Part shown: positions 54,153-64,000 of the stretch, one piece after another
Layout: each line of letters opens with the position of its first letter
How positions within the stretch are numbered: the first letter of the stretch is position 1
Made by a program: the position numbers and the translations under genes
Source of the DNA: Corylus avellana
Taxonomy: Eukaryota; Streptophyta; Magnoliopsida; Fagales; Betulaceae
Direction: 5' to 3'
DNA length: 64,000 nucleotides
NCBI RefSeq assembly: GCF_901000735.1
Contig: NC_081550.1
Location: 11,434,571-11,498,570, forward strand
Notes under the pieces: generated by a model
Told to the model about the DNA's origin: nothing
Seen by the model: only the letters and a program-made list of their open reading frames with translations
Databases searched by the model: none

Positions 54153-56228
54153 ATGGGTACACATTGTATGATGTTTGAAGTCCATCATGGGGGTTGTTTT
54201 AACAGGCAATATAGGATTAATTATGTAGGGGGCAATATTAGTAATTACCCAGACCCGTATGATGGGAACAAATTAAAATTTTCTGATATAGAGGACATAT
54301 GTAGGACATATGGGTATAGGTCTGAGGACCTTGTTTATTACAGTGTACCAGGTTTATCATTAGACCAAGGGCTAAGACTTCTGTCATCTGATTACAATGC
54401 AACTGAAATGGTGGCAAAACATCTAGATCATGCTCTTGTAGTGTTGTATATAGTAACTTATGGTGTAACAGATGATGTAGTTGATGGAGATGAAGAAGAC
54501 GATTCAGAGTCTGAGAGGGAATTTGTGTTTAGGAAGGATGCATTCTGGGATTCAGTTCTTAGTGATGATACAGATTGTTTTGATTCTGATGAGGATACCA
54601 CTCATCACAGTGAGGTCATTCCTGAAGGGGTTGGAAATGCTGAAGAGGTTGTTGAGGAGATAGAAGTGGAAGGGGGTGTTGATGATGTTTCTGGGGAGGG
54701 TGATGCTGGGGAAGGCAATGCTAGGGAGGGTGGGGAAGAGAGAGAAGAGAGTGATAGTAGTAGAGACATGTATGATAGTGATAAGCTAGAATCACCACAT
54801 GGTAGTGGTGATGAAAGATTAGTGCACTTATCCTGTAAGGAATGTAACCAAAAGAATCCCTTTTAATCATAGTGATATGAATAATCCGACATTGGTTGTA
54901 GGGAATACATTTCATAGTGCAGTGGAATTTAGAAAAGCCGTGAGACAATACAATATTAGTAGGGGGAAGGATTTGAAATTCAAGAGAAATGAAAACAAGA
55001 GGATTGTGATTGTTTGCAAAGATCCAAGGAGCAACTATAGGGTGTATGGGAGGCAGTTGAAGAACGAGATGACATTCCTTTTAGTGTCCATAAGGCCCAA
55101 ACACACTTGCACTAGGAAGTACCAAAATCATATGGTCACTTCAACTTGGATTGCTGAGTGGTGTATGGACTCTTTTAGGGAGCAGCCAAACATGCCCATG
55201 GATGTTTTGCAGAAAAAGGTGAAAGCAAAATAGAATGTGGATGTGCATGTCAGTTCTTTGTATAGGGCAAGGAAAAGAGCAAGAGAAATTATTTTTGGGA
55301 AACTGGATGAGCAGTATTATCGGTTATGGGATTATTGCTCCATGGTTAGGAGCACTAATGTGGGCAGTTGTTTGATATTGATGGTTGAGAGACCAATGCC
55401 ATAGGTGTCATGCAGATTTCAAAGGCTTTATTTTTCATTGCCAGCCATGAAGAATGGTTTTGTGGAGGGTGTAGGCCTGTCGTAGGTCTTGATGCATGTT
55501 TTTTAAAGGGTACGTATAAGGGGCAGATGATGGCTGCTGTGGGCAGGGATGCCAACAACAATATGTACCCTATTGCAATTGCTATTGTAGAGGCTGAGAC
55601 AAAAGATAGCTGGACATGGTTTTTAGAGGCGCTTGTTATAGATCTTGGCTCTAGTCAACATGGATGGACTTTTATTTTGGATCGACAAAAGGTAAAATAA
55701 TAGTTATTTATTATTCATATAATTTAAATGTTTAGTGTAATGCAACTAATTATGTTTTCAACTATTGTGCAGGGCCTCATTCCAAGTCTAGAACAAGTAT
55801 GTCCGCAGTCCGAGCATCGTACATGTGTTAGACACTTGTACGCAAATTTCAGGAACTCAGGTCATAGGGGTGTGCTACTAAAGGATCTTCTTTGGCAAGC
55901 TGCGGCATCCTACACAAAGCAAGAATTTTACAGAGTAATGGATGAGATAAAGAAGATGAGTAAGGATGCACATGCCTACCTGGAGAAGATTGACCCCAAC
56001 ACTTGGTGTAGGGGATGGTTCAATACAATTTGTAAGTCTGGCCTCTTACACAACAACACTTGTGAGAGCTTCAATTCATGGATAAAAAAATACCGTGACC
56101 AGACAATCCTGAGTATGTTGGAAGGTATTAGATGTAAGTTGATGAGAGAAGGTATGTGAGGAAGAAAGAATTAATCAGTTCAATGGAGGAGGCCTTAGGG
56201 CCAAAGATTAGGAAGAAGTTAGAAAAAG
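54153..56228 (+). pseudogene. MULE transposase, first copy (truncated by gap)
   Basis: Start ATG at 54153 (MGTHCMMFEVHHGGCF). N-terminal domain and acidic linker run to about 54838. An extra A in ggaatg then shifts the frame and stops it at 54866, unlike the second copy. The zinc-finger/DNA-binding region (NTFHSAVEFRKAVRQYNISR) at 54877-55233 ends in TAG. The catalytic region (GLDACFLKGTYKG, near 55490) is preceded by a TAG and a further 1-bp frameshift. Intron GT (gtaaaataata) at 55691 to AG at about 55772 is intact here. The copy runs into the gap before the SWIM finger. More damaged than the second copy. Confidence 0.88.
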
Positions 56229-56328
56229 NNNNNNNNNNNNNNNNNNNNNNNNNNNNNNNNNNNNNNNNNNNNNNNNNNNNNNNNNNNNNNNNNNNNNNNN
56301 NNNNNNNNNNNNNNNNNNNNNNNNNNNN
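56229..56328. other. Assembly gap, 100 N
   Basis: Exactly 100 N inside the MULE, flanked by two copies of the same 2.87-kb block. Confidence 0.98.
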
Positions 56329-57126
56329 CCTTTCACCACCACTTGTTTGGTTGCTGACCTTAAAAGGCACAAATGTGCTTATACATTGGCAGAGAAATGC
56401 ACTTTTTGTTGAAGTTGTTGTTTACAATACAATATTAGAGCGCTGATATAACCAAACGGGACCACAATGCATAGTGTGTAGCATAATGTACTATGCTCTT
56501 CGGGTTTTTTTTTTCTGTTTTTTTTATTTTATTATTATTATTTATTTTTTTTTATAACTGTTTAGGGTATTACTACATTTTTTTTTTTCCTTTTTTATCA
56601 CGAGGGTTTAGTTACTAGTAGTTAAACTTTAGTGGCTTGTTTAAAGTTGTGTTTAGGAATTTTTTTTATCATTGCCATGTAGTCTGTTTGGTGGCTGCTT
56701 TGAGCACAGGGGTAAGATGTAGAATGTTGTTAGGGTATAGGGGCAAATTTTCTAAAGAGTTGTGTATGATTTTTAATTAAACTAAGATTAAATGTATTCT
56801 TTGATTGGGTCCAGTTATTGACCAGCACTTGTGATTGTTGTTGTTTTTTATTTGCTGAAATTGTTTGGTGGGTTGCTTTGTAATAATGATTGATGAAAGT
56901 TACTAGTGCTTAAACTTTAGTTGCTTGTTTAAAGTTATGCTTTGGGATTTTTCTTTTATCACTGTCTTGTGGTTTGTCAGATGTCTGCTCATTGGTATAT
57001 GATTATGGCAAATGTCTACTCCTTGGTATTTTTATAACTTTTAGAGATTGTATTAATTTTTTGTGTTGGGATTGTGTATGGTATTATATTAAAATTTTAA
57101 CTGTAATGAATGTGGCAGGATACATC

Positions 57127-60100
57127 ATGGGTACACATTGTATGATGTTTGAAGTCCATCATGGGGGTTGTTTTAACAGGCAATATAGGATTAATTATGT
57201 AGGGGGCAATATTAGTAATTACCCAGACCCGTATGATGGGAACAAATTAAAATTTTCTGATATAGAGGACATATGTAGGACATATGGGTATAGGTCTGAG
57301 GACCTTGTTTATTACAGTGTACCAGGTTTATCATTAGACCAAGGGCTAAGACTTCTGTCATCTGATTACAATGCAACTGAAATGGTGGCAAAACATCTAG
57401 ATCATGCTCTTGTAGTGTTGTATATAGTAACTTATGGTGTAACAGATGATGTAGTTGATGGAGATGAAGAAGACGATTCAGAGTCTGAGAGGGAATTTGT
57501 GTTTAGGAAGGATGCATTCTGGGATTCAGTTCTTAGTGATGATACAGATTGTTTTGATTCTGATGAGGATACCACTCATCACAGTGAGGTCATTCCTGAA
57601 GGGGTTGGAAATGCTGAAGAGGTTGTTGAGGAGATAGAAGTGGAAGGGGGTGTTGATGATGTTTCTGGGGAGGGTGATGCTGGGGAAGGCAATGCTAGGG
57701 AGGGTGGGGAAGAGAGAGAAGAGAGTGATAGTAGTAGAGACATGTATGATAGTGATAAGCTAGAATCACCACATGGTAGTGGTGATGAAAGATTAGTGCA
57801 CTTATCCTGTAAGGATGTAACCAAAAAAATCCCTTTTGATCATAGTGATATGAATAATCCGACATTGGTTGTAGGGAATACATTTCATAGTGCAGTGGAA
57901 TTTAGAAAAGCCGTGAGACAATACAATATTAGTAGGGGGAAGGATTTGAAATTCAAGAGAAATGAAAACAAGAGGATTGTGATTGTCTGCAAAGATCCAA
58001 GGTGCAACTATAGGGTGTATGGGAGGCAGTTGAAGAACGAGATGACATTCCTTTTAGTGCCCATAAGGCCCAAACACACTTGCACTAGGAAGTACCAAAA
58101 TCATATGGTCACTTCAACTTGGATTGCTGAGTGGTGCATAGACTCTTTTAAGGAGCAGCCAAACATGCCCATAGATGTTTTGCAGAAAAAGGTAAAAGCA
58201 AAATAGAATGTGGATGTCCATGTCAGTTCTTTGTATAGGGCAAGGAAAAGAGCAAGGGAAATTATTTTTAGGAAACTAGATGAGTAGTATTATCGGTTGT
58301 GGGATTATTGCTCCATAGTTAGGAGCACTAATGTGGGCAGTTGTTTGATATTGATGGTTGAGAGACCAATGCCTCAGGTGCCATGCAGATTTCAAAGCCA
58401 TTATTTTTCATTGGAAGCCATGAAGAATGGTTTTGTGGAAGGGTGTAGGCCTGTCGTAGGTCTTGATGCATGTTTTTTAAAGGGTACGTATAAGGGGCAG
58501 ATCATGGCTGCTGTGGGAAGGGATGCCAACAACAACATGTACCCTATTGCAATTGCTGTTGTAGAGGCTGAGACAAAAGACAGCTGGACATGGTTTCTAA
58601 AGACGCTTGTTATAAATCTTGGCCCTAGTCGACATGGATGGACTTTTATTTCGGATCGACAGAAGTAAAATAATAGTTATTTATTATTCATATAATTTAA
58701 ATGTTTAGTGTAATGCAACTAATTATGCTTTCAACTATTGTACAGGGCCTCATTCCAAGCCTAGAACAAGTATATCCACAGTCCGAGCATTGTACATGTG
58801 TTAGACACTTGTACGCTAATTTCAGGAACTCAGGTCATAGGGGTGTGCTACTAAAAAATCTTCTTTGGCAAGCTGCGGCATCCTACACAAAGCAAGAATT
58901 CTACAGAGTAATGGATGAGATAAAGAAGATGAGTAAGGATGCACATGCCTACCTGGAGAAGATTGACCCTAGCACTTGGTGTAGGGGATGGTTCAATACA
59001 ATTTGTAAGTCTGGCCTCTTACACAACAACACTTGTGAGAGCTTCAATTCATGTATAAAAAAGTACCGTGACCAGACAATCCTGAGTATGTTGGAAGGTA
59101 TTAGATGTAAGTTGATGAGAAGGTATGTGAGGAAGAAGGAATTAATCAGTTCAATGGAGGAGGCCTTAGGGCCAAAGATTAGGAAGAAGTTAGAAAAAGA
59201 AGAGGATGAAGCTAGTAATTGTTGGTGTACATACGCCGGTCAGGGTATGTTTGAAGTTGAGTGCATGGGAAAGAAATTTGTTGTAGATGTGGATGGCAGA
59301 ACCTGTGGATGCAGGAAATGGGATGTAACTGGTATCCCATGTTCTCATGGCATTTCTGCCATTTTACACCAAGGTGGAGACCCAGCCAAATATTTGAGTG
59401 ATTACTATGGCAAGGATAAATACTACAAGTCATATGACTACACTGTCTTCCCTGTGCCAAGTGAAGATCAGTGGCCAATAAGCAACCAACCAAAGATTGA
59501 GCCACCGAAGATGAGGGCAGCTCCTGGCAGACCTAAAAAAATTAGACAAAGGGGTGCGAATGAACCAAGAAATGCTTATTCAATTAGGAAGGGGGGCCAC
59601 AAGAAACAATGTAGGTACTGCATGAAGCTTGGTCACAACAAGAGGTCATGTGTAGCCAGGCATAGACAAGAGGAACGAAGGTCACGTGTCAGAGAGTACT
59701 ATAGAGATAATGCATCAACTGACTGGAATTTGGACATGGTAATGGTTTATTCATTGAGAGTATTTACTGTTTAGTGTTTACTGCATAATGTTCAATTTAT
59801 TAAATTGGTTTACATATTTTGTTTGTTGATTGTTTGTGTTTGTAGTTGGATGGATAATAAACTGCTACTTCATCAACTGGCAGGAAAAAGAGAAAAGTGA
59901 ACACACCATCAAGTTCAAGCAGGGCAGGGAGATCACAATCTGGTGGATGTTCAACATCCATAAGTCAAACACCTTCACATCCTGAATCTCAGCCTGCATT
60001 TATGCCAGCCTCATCGAATGCACCACTGCATGTCTCACAGCCGGCATTTAGGCCATGTGTAGAGATTGCATTACAACAACAGTCACAGCCTATGGGAGTA

Positions 60101-60639
60101 GCAACTTCTGTCAGTCAACATGTGAGAGCTGCACCTTCTGCCACCCAGCCAGTCAGAAAAGCAACACATTATGCATACAAACCGAGTGTGAGTAATTCTT
60201 CATATTCTTTCTATAAATTAAACCCTTAAACAAAAATTAAGGGCCTGATTGTATGTGATTAATTGCAGGCATCTACCATATTTAGGAATAAGAATAAAGA
60301 ACACTAGGGTTGGCCACAAGGACAAGGGCAGGTGGTAGGTTGAGGGAACTTGTTAGTAGTGGAAGAGAACCTACCAAGCAGAAAATTGTAGTTGACTTGA
60401 CTGGTAACCCTGCTGGGCCACCCCCAATTCCAGGTGGTGGACCAGTATGCGCTTGGGGGCCTCCCAAAGCAGGTGGTATTACATTTCGTACTGCCCCACC
60501 TGATTTTGACATACAAAAGGCAAAAGGGACAGCTCTTGACCATCCACCAGGTTTTCAGGAACATGTTAGAAGAATGGATAGGGGGAAAGATAAGTCCACC
60601 AAAACAGTGAAGGACAAAGGGAAGCAGAAGATGCAATAA
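57127..60639 (+). pseudogene. MULE transposase (MURA-like), second copy, with C-terminal extension
   Basis: ATG at 57127. Residues ~1-110 form the plant MULE N-terminal domain (FEVHHGGCF ... YPDPYDGNKLKFSDIED), then an acidic linker, then the DNA-binding region (VGNTFHSAVEFRKAVRQYN ... CKDPRCNYRVYG). TAG at 58204 (usual Trp) and TAG at 58285 (Gln in copy one) interrupt it. DDE core: GLDACFLKGTYKG (near 58463), SDRQK (58655) and NNTCESFN (near 59035). SWIM finger CGCRKWDVTGIPCSH (59302-59350) and CCHC knuckle CRYCMKLGHNKRSC (near 59615) follow. After a donor near 59740 the exons 59845-60180 and 60270-60639 give a Ser/Gln/Pro-rich tail (GNPAGPPPIPGGGPVCAWGP). It would catalyse cut-and-paste transposition from the TIRs. 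The intron donor at 58667 has lost one G relative to copy one. Confidence 0.92.
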
Positions 60640-61787
60640 CCATGACATAAAGAGTCGTTTGCTGAAATTGTTTGTCTCAGTTTGTACTGTTTTATTGGTA
60701 ACTACTTGTTGTGTGTTGGGGTATTTTCTAAACATTGTAATGGATTTAGGGTTGATGGTCATGTATGTTTTGACAACATTTTATGCAAGCTGAAGCTTGG
60801 TGTTGTGTTTAGGTACATTTGGTGTAAATTTTGTAGTGCTTGCATTGATATGAATTGTAAGTTAATTTTGATGGCCATGTATGTTTTGAATACATTTGGT
60901 GTAAATTTAGGTGTAAATGTTGTAGTGCTTGCATTGATATGAATTGTAAGTTAATTTTGATGGCCATGTATGTGTTCAACACATTTGGACCAAATTTTGG
61001 TGTTTGATTGGTAGTGATTGCATTGACATGAATTGTAGGTTAATTTTGATGGCCATGTATGTGTTCAACACATTTGGACCAAATTTTGGTGTTTGATTGG
61101 TAGTGATTGCATTGATATGAATTGTAGGTTAATTATGATGCCCATGTATGTGTTCAACACATTTGGACCAAATTTTGGTGTTTGATTGGTAGTGATTGTA
61201 TTGACATGAATTATAGGTTAATTTTGATGGCCATGTATGTGTTCAACACATTTGGACCAAATTTTGGTGTTTGATTGGTAGTGATTGCATTGATATGAAT
61301 TGTAGGTTAATTTTGATGCCCATGTATGTTTTCAACACATTTGGACCAAATTTTGGATTAAAATTAAATAAGGAATGGTCTTAAGTAGTTGTGATTAAAT
61401 ATATGTACTGCTTGCATTGATTTTGATAGTTAGATTAGGTTAGGAGTTTGAACACACGGTGTAAATTTTGGTGTAAATTTGGTAGTGCTTGACAACGTGT
61501 GGATGACAATATTTAGCCAATGTTTTATTTCCCAATATTAAGGTAACACAACAGCAAGCAATAACATCAATTGGGATCAATACCATTCATTAAGAGGACA
61601 AATCCATTTCTTCACTAGAGTCAATTGTGCCAACAAAATCCATCCATTTCAATACTAGAGTCAATTGTGCCAACAAAATCCATACAAGCCATAACAAACA
61701 TTACAACCTAACTAATACCTAAAAAACATTACCAAAATGGTCAATTCATACAAGTTTGATACAAATAAACAAAACAAAATGTCTATC
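60640..61787. other. MULE interval between the two convergent genes
   Basis: Noncoding. It holds the 3' untranslated region of the transposase, six to seven 89-bp tandem repeats (60800-61370) and a short direct repeat of tccatttc...actagagtcaattgtgcc (61606 and 61644). No ORF of note. Confidence 0.75.
60800..61370. repeat. 89-bp tandem repeats between the MULE genes
   Basis: The landmark ttaattttgatggccatgta occurs at 60862, 60951, 61040, 61129, 61218 and 61307, always 89 bp apart. The four later units share catttggaccaaattttggt and are nearly identical; the first two are more diverged. A possible seventh lies near 60750. The array sits exactly between the 3' ends of two convergent genes. 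Confidence 0.93.
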
Positions 61788-62412
61788 TCAGCTGCTTAAC
61801 ATCAGCCTTGATGCAAGTCCATTAGAAAAACGGAAACACATCAGTACAGCAACAAGACACCAAAAAGATGCAAGTGCAACTCGAAACTTCAACTGCATCC
61901 AACGATACTCAGTCTCAACCCTTTGAAGTTTAACTTCAAAATTTGCAACATCAACTTCAATTTTGGACTTGTATTCAGCAAGCTCAAGCTTGCATTTGAA
62001 GATTCCCATTGCCTCTTCGGACTTCAATTCGTTCTGCCACTCCATCAACATCGACATCACTCGATCACTGCACACACACACACACAAATTTCAGGTTCAA
62101 CCCATTTTAAATAATTGCAACCACGATTTTTTTCATTATGCATAATCACGTAAATTAGGGTCACAAAAACTATGGTCACAAGAATTAGGGTTTACCCAAT
62201 TAATATAGAATTTTGGCATAATGGGGATGAGCAGAAAATTCAAGTGAAAAAATAAATTCTAAAACACATCTTACCAAATAATTAACACAAGCATAAAACC
62301 TTTTGCCATAATTTTTACTTGTTGATGCAGTTTTGATAACTGTTTTGCTCCCACATTTGCAAATTGGATAGCTCGATCCTGAATTGCATACCACACCCTC
62401 GAAGTGCTCCAT
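61788..62412 (-). pseudogene. GRF-type zinc-finger, coiled-coil, membrane-anchored protein gene of the MULE
   Basis: ATG at 62412. Exon 1 (62412-62275, 46 codons) has the first GRF half: PICKCGSKTVIKTAS, then NYGKRFYACVNY, ending at strong donor TTG|GTAAGA. The second half is encoded near 62137-62095 (NEKNRGCNYLKWVEPEIC), but the base before it reads GCAT where an acceptor GCAG is expected. A (GT)n run then shifts the frame into a coiled-coil-like segment (ELKSEEAMGIFKCKLELAEY) and a C-terminal hydrophobic helix (VALASFWCLVAVLMC) ending at TGA 61788. This C-x-C...F-Y-x-C...C layout is the GRF zinc finger of small plant proteins with a terminal membrane segment. Transcription runs from the right TIR toward the transposase. 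The acceptor and frame defects suggest this copy is dead, unless acceptor TGTGCAG at 62068 is used. Confidence 0.72.
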
Positions 62413-62638
62413 ATTTCACCGTCGTCACCTCGCCGGTACTAGGTACTGGGTAATTTTGCTGGTGGATGATAGAATCGACTTTCACCGGTACTGGGTATCC
62501 CCGTCGTGTGGGATTCTTCACTGTCGAGACGCACGTGACTCCCAACTAGATCCTCAGCTTTGTTTCTTCGACTTCCTTCCTAATCTTTTCCAATGGATGG
62601 CTGGAACCCAGTGATTTTTTTTCTACAGCTTAGGTAGT

Positions 62639-62995
62639 GGGTCTTCATGCTCCTCATTCTCGGTGGTTTCTTGCACAACTTGGGTAGTGGGTCTTCGAGT
62701 TCTCTCGTTCTCGGTGGTTTCTTGCACGGCTTGGGTAGTGGGTCTTCGAGCTCTCTCGTTCTCGGTGGTTTATTGCACGGCTTGAGTAGTGGGTCTTCGA
62801 TCTCTCTCGTTCTCGGTGGTTTCTTGCACGGCTTGGGTAGTGGGTCTTCGAGCTCTCTCGTTCTCGGTGGTTTATTGCATAGCTTGGGTAGAGGGTCTTC
62901 GATCTCTCTCGTTCTCGGTGGTTTCATGCACGACTTGGGTAGTGGATCTTCGAGCTCTCTCATTTTCGGGGGTTTCGTCGACATCTTCGGTAGTG
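62639..62995. repeat. 51-bp minisatellite, seven units, next to the right TIR
   Basis: Unit gggtcttcgagctctctcgt + tctcggtggtttcttgcacg + gcttgggtagt repeats at 62639, 62690, 62741, 62792, 62843, 62894 and 62945. Units alternate gagctc and gatctc variants, hinting at a 102-bp higher-order unit. Since 51 is divisible by 3, both strands stay open (minus: KPPRTRELEDPLPKPC repeats from an ATG at 62984; plus: LGSGSSSSLVLGG repeats). It lies in the leader of the GRF gene. Confidence 0.95.
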
Positions 62996-63032
62996 TTTAG
63001 GTCTTATATGTGGGTACTTTGTGAGTGTAATG

Positions 63033-63249
63033 GTGAGTGAGTGTGAGGGCAAAAGGGGTAAGTGAAGGCTAAAAAATCACGTGAAAGTCACGTGATGTGC
63101 ATTCCATTTGGTCTTAACGCTTCAGATAGACGAAAGGGCCCTATTTGAGAGAAAATAGAAGTTTAGGCGTCCAAAATGAGAGTTTTGGAAGTTCAGGGGG
63201 GGTCTGCAAAATTGGCCAAAAGTTCAGGAGGGCTTAGTGAAGTTTCCCC
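63033..63249 (-). repeat. Right terminal inverted repeat of the MULE
   Basis: 217 bp, inverse of 52531-52740, ending in gtttcccc. Contains tcacgtga near 63078. It would supply the promoter for the leftward GRF gene. Confidence 0.93.
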
Positions 63250-63258
63250 TTAATATTA

Positions 63259-63903
63259 TTATGTACATCATTTTGTGTTGCAGCTTAATGAGTACAAGAA
63301 GCATTGCCATCTATTGATCTTTCAAGGAACATCAGTGCTGCAAGTCAATACCTGCATGCTGAATTACTGGTGCCCAGGTGTTGGGAGCACCTGGAAAATT
63401 TTGTGAAATGAGAAGCAACCATTTTGTAGAGCTTTTCCATTAAAATGTATACAATGTTTTTTGTCCTGTGGTATCCAGAATACCTCATCTTGCAAGTTGA
63501 TACATTATTTTTGTAGCACGGATATGAGAGAAGAGAGATTTTAGTAATTGGAAAAGGAGAAAAAAACCTAGAGCCGCATTTTGGAACAACTTGCAAAGTT
63601 TTGAAAACCTTAAATTGATATGAACCTGGAATTAGTAGTGTCGCTATTCTTGTTATGGGCATGAGGTCTCATATTTTCTCCATTTCATGTTTGGAGTGCA
63701 TTATTGTTGCAAATTCAATGATTTTATGAAGCTCTAAAATGGGGTCATGGCAAACTTGAGAACAAAGCAATGTTGACATGTATTTGAATGCTTGTTTAAG
63801 TAGTTGTACAAGACTTTTTTTTTATTATTTTTTTTTTGGTAAGTAGTAGCACAAGACTTAGATGAGGGTAGGCGGAGGTAAATAGGGGTGGGGGCAACAA
63901 GTG

Positions 63904-63939
<36 letters not shown>

Positions 63940-64000
63940 TAAGAAAAACTAAGGTCCCAACTCCCAATGTCCTCAAATTTGGGTTGGAACTCTAATTCAA
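63259..64000. other. Sequence right of the MULE
   Basis: Continuation of the locus into which the MULE inserted. No ORF of note and nothing recognised beyond T-runs (63818-63838) and an (ATT)n microsatellite at about 63908-63941. If the small signal-peptide ORF at 52432 is a first exon, the remaining exons could lie here, but I could not find them. Confidence 0.5.

Larger units (their letters stand above)
53355..59199. repeat. 2.87-kb block present on both sides of the gap
   Basis: 53355-56228 and 56329-59199 are the same sequence. Each copy abuts the gap: the first ends at the left edge of the N run and the second begins at its right edge. From 53355 to about 54838 I see no differences from 56329-57812. 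After that the copies differ at roughly 45-55 positions by eye, including 1-bp indels. The arrangement is what two overlapping, unmerged contigs would give, although a real tandem duplication is possible. Confidence 0.93.
52531..63249 (+). mobile_element. Complete Mutator-like element (MULE) with transposase and a GRF gene
   Basis: Terminal repeats ggggaaacttcactaagccc (left, 52531) and its inverse (right, ending 63249) extend about 210 bp. The flanking ttaatatta at 52522-52530 and 63250-63258 is a perfect 9-bp target duplication, diagnostic of Mutator transposons. Inside are a MURA-like transposase on plus, a Pro/Ser-rich C-terminal extension, 89-bp tandem repeats, a convergent GRF-finger gene on minus and a 51-bp minisatellite near the right TIR. 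The apparent length of 10.7 kb includes a gap and a repeated 2.87-kb block. If that is an assembly overlap, the true length is about 7.7 kb. Confidence 0.97.

Noticed and set aside
60800..61370. CRISPR-like array
   Set aside because: The 89-bp units are contiguous with no unique spacers, in a plant transposon.
62647..63000. Plus-strand LGSGSSSSLVLGG repeat protein
   Set aside because: Shadow of the 51-bp minisatellite, open on both strands only because the period is a multiple of three; it also runs into the TIR.

Overview
The window is nuclear DNA of a eudicot plant, most likely a woody perennial. The evidence is AT-rich intergenic sequence, a CC-NBS-LRR resistance-gene locus, LTR retrotransposons primed by initiator tRNA-Met, a plant LINE, and hAT, Harbinger and Mutator type DNA transposons. 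The species cannot be named from the sequence alone. Two runs of exactly 100 N (9742-9841 and 56229-56328) mark assembly gaps. I see no tRNA, rRNA or CRISPR array.

Layout. 1-8602: two nested Ty3/gypsy elements on the minus strand. A nearly intact Gypsy-A is inserted in the integrase gene of an older, decayed Gypsy-B. 8603-9741: noncoding DNA with a tandem duplication and an (AT)n run, ending in the first gap. 9842-13882: Gypsy-C on the plus strand, which has lost RNase H and most of integrase. 13984-46261: one resistance-gene locus on the minus strand. Its CC-NBS-LRR head (46261-43494) is followed by three homologous LRR exons and a terminal LRR exon, spread over 32 kb because mobile elements fill the introns. 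These are a three-level nest (TIR element, then LINE, then Gypsy-D, 18724-34534), a complete copia (36208-42263) that itself holds a foreign solo LTR, a copia solo LTR, and a Harbinger-type MITE. 46262-49370: noncoding. 49379-51110: a non-autonomous hAT element with exact 8-bp target duplications. 51331-52190: a foldback and a copia relic. 52531-63249: a complete Mutator-like element (MULE) with ~210-bp terminal inverted repeats and a perfect 9-bp target duplication.

The MULE is the most interesting unit. A MURA-type transposase runs rightward from the left TIR. A small GRF-zinc-finger, coiled-coil, single-membrane-segment gene runs leftward from the right TIR. This is the convergent two-gene layout of maize MuDR, with a GRF protein in the mudrB position. 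The transposase region appears twice, once on each side of the second gap. That is either an unmerged contig overlap or a real tandem duplication.

Almost every coding region is broken. Many of the nonsense codons sit where the family normally has CGA, CAG, CAA or TGG, so they look like C-to-T (or G-to-A) decay at methylated cytosines. Boundaries of seven insertions are supported by target-site duplications read directly from the sequence.
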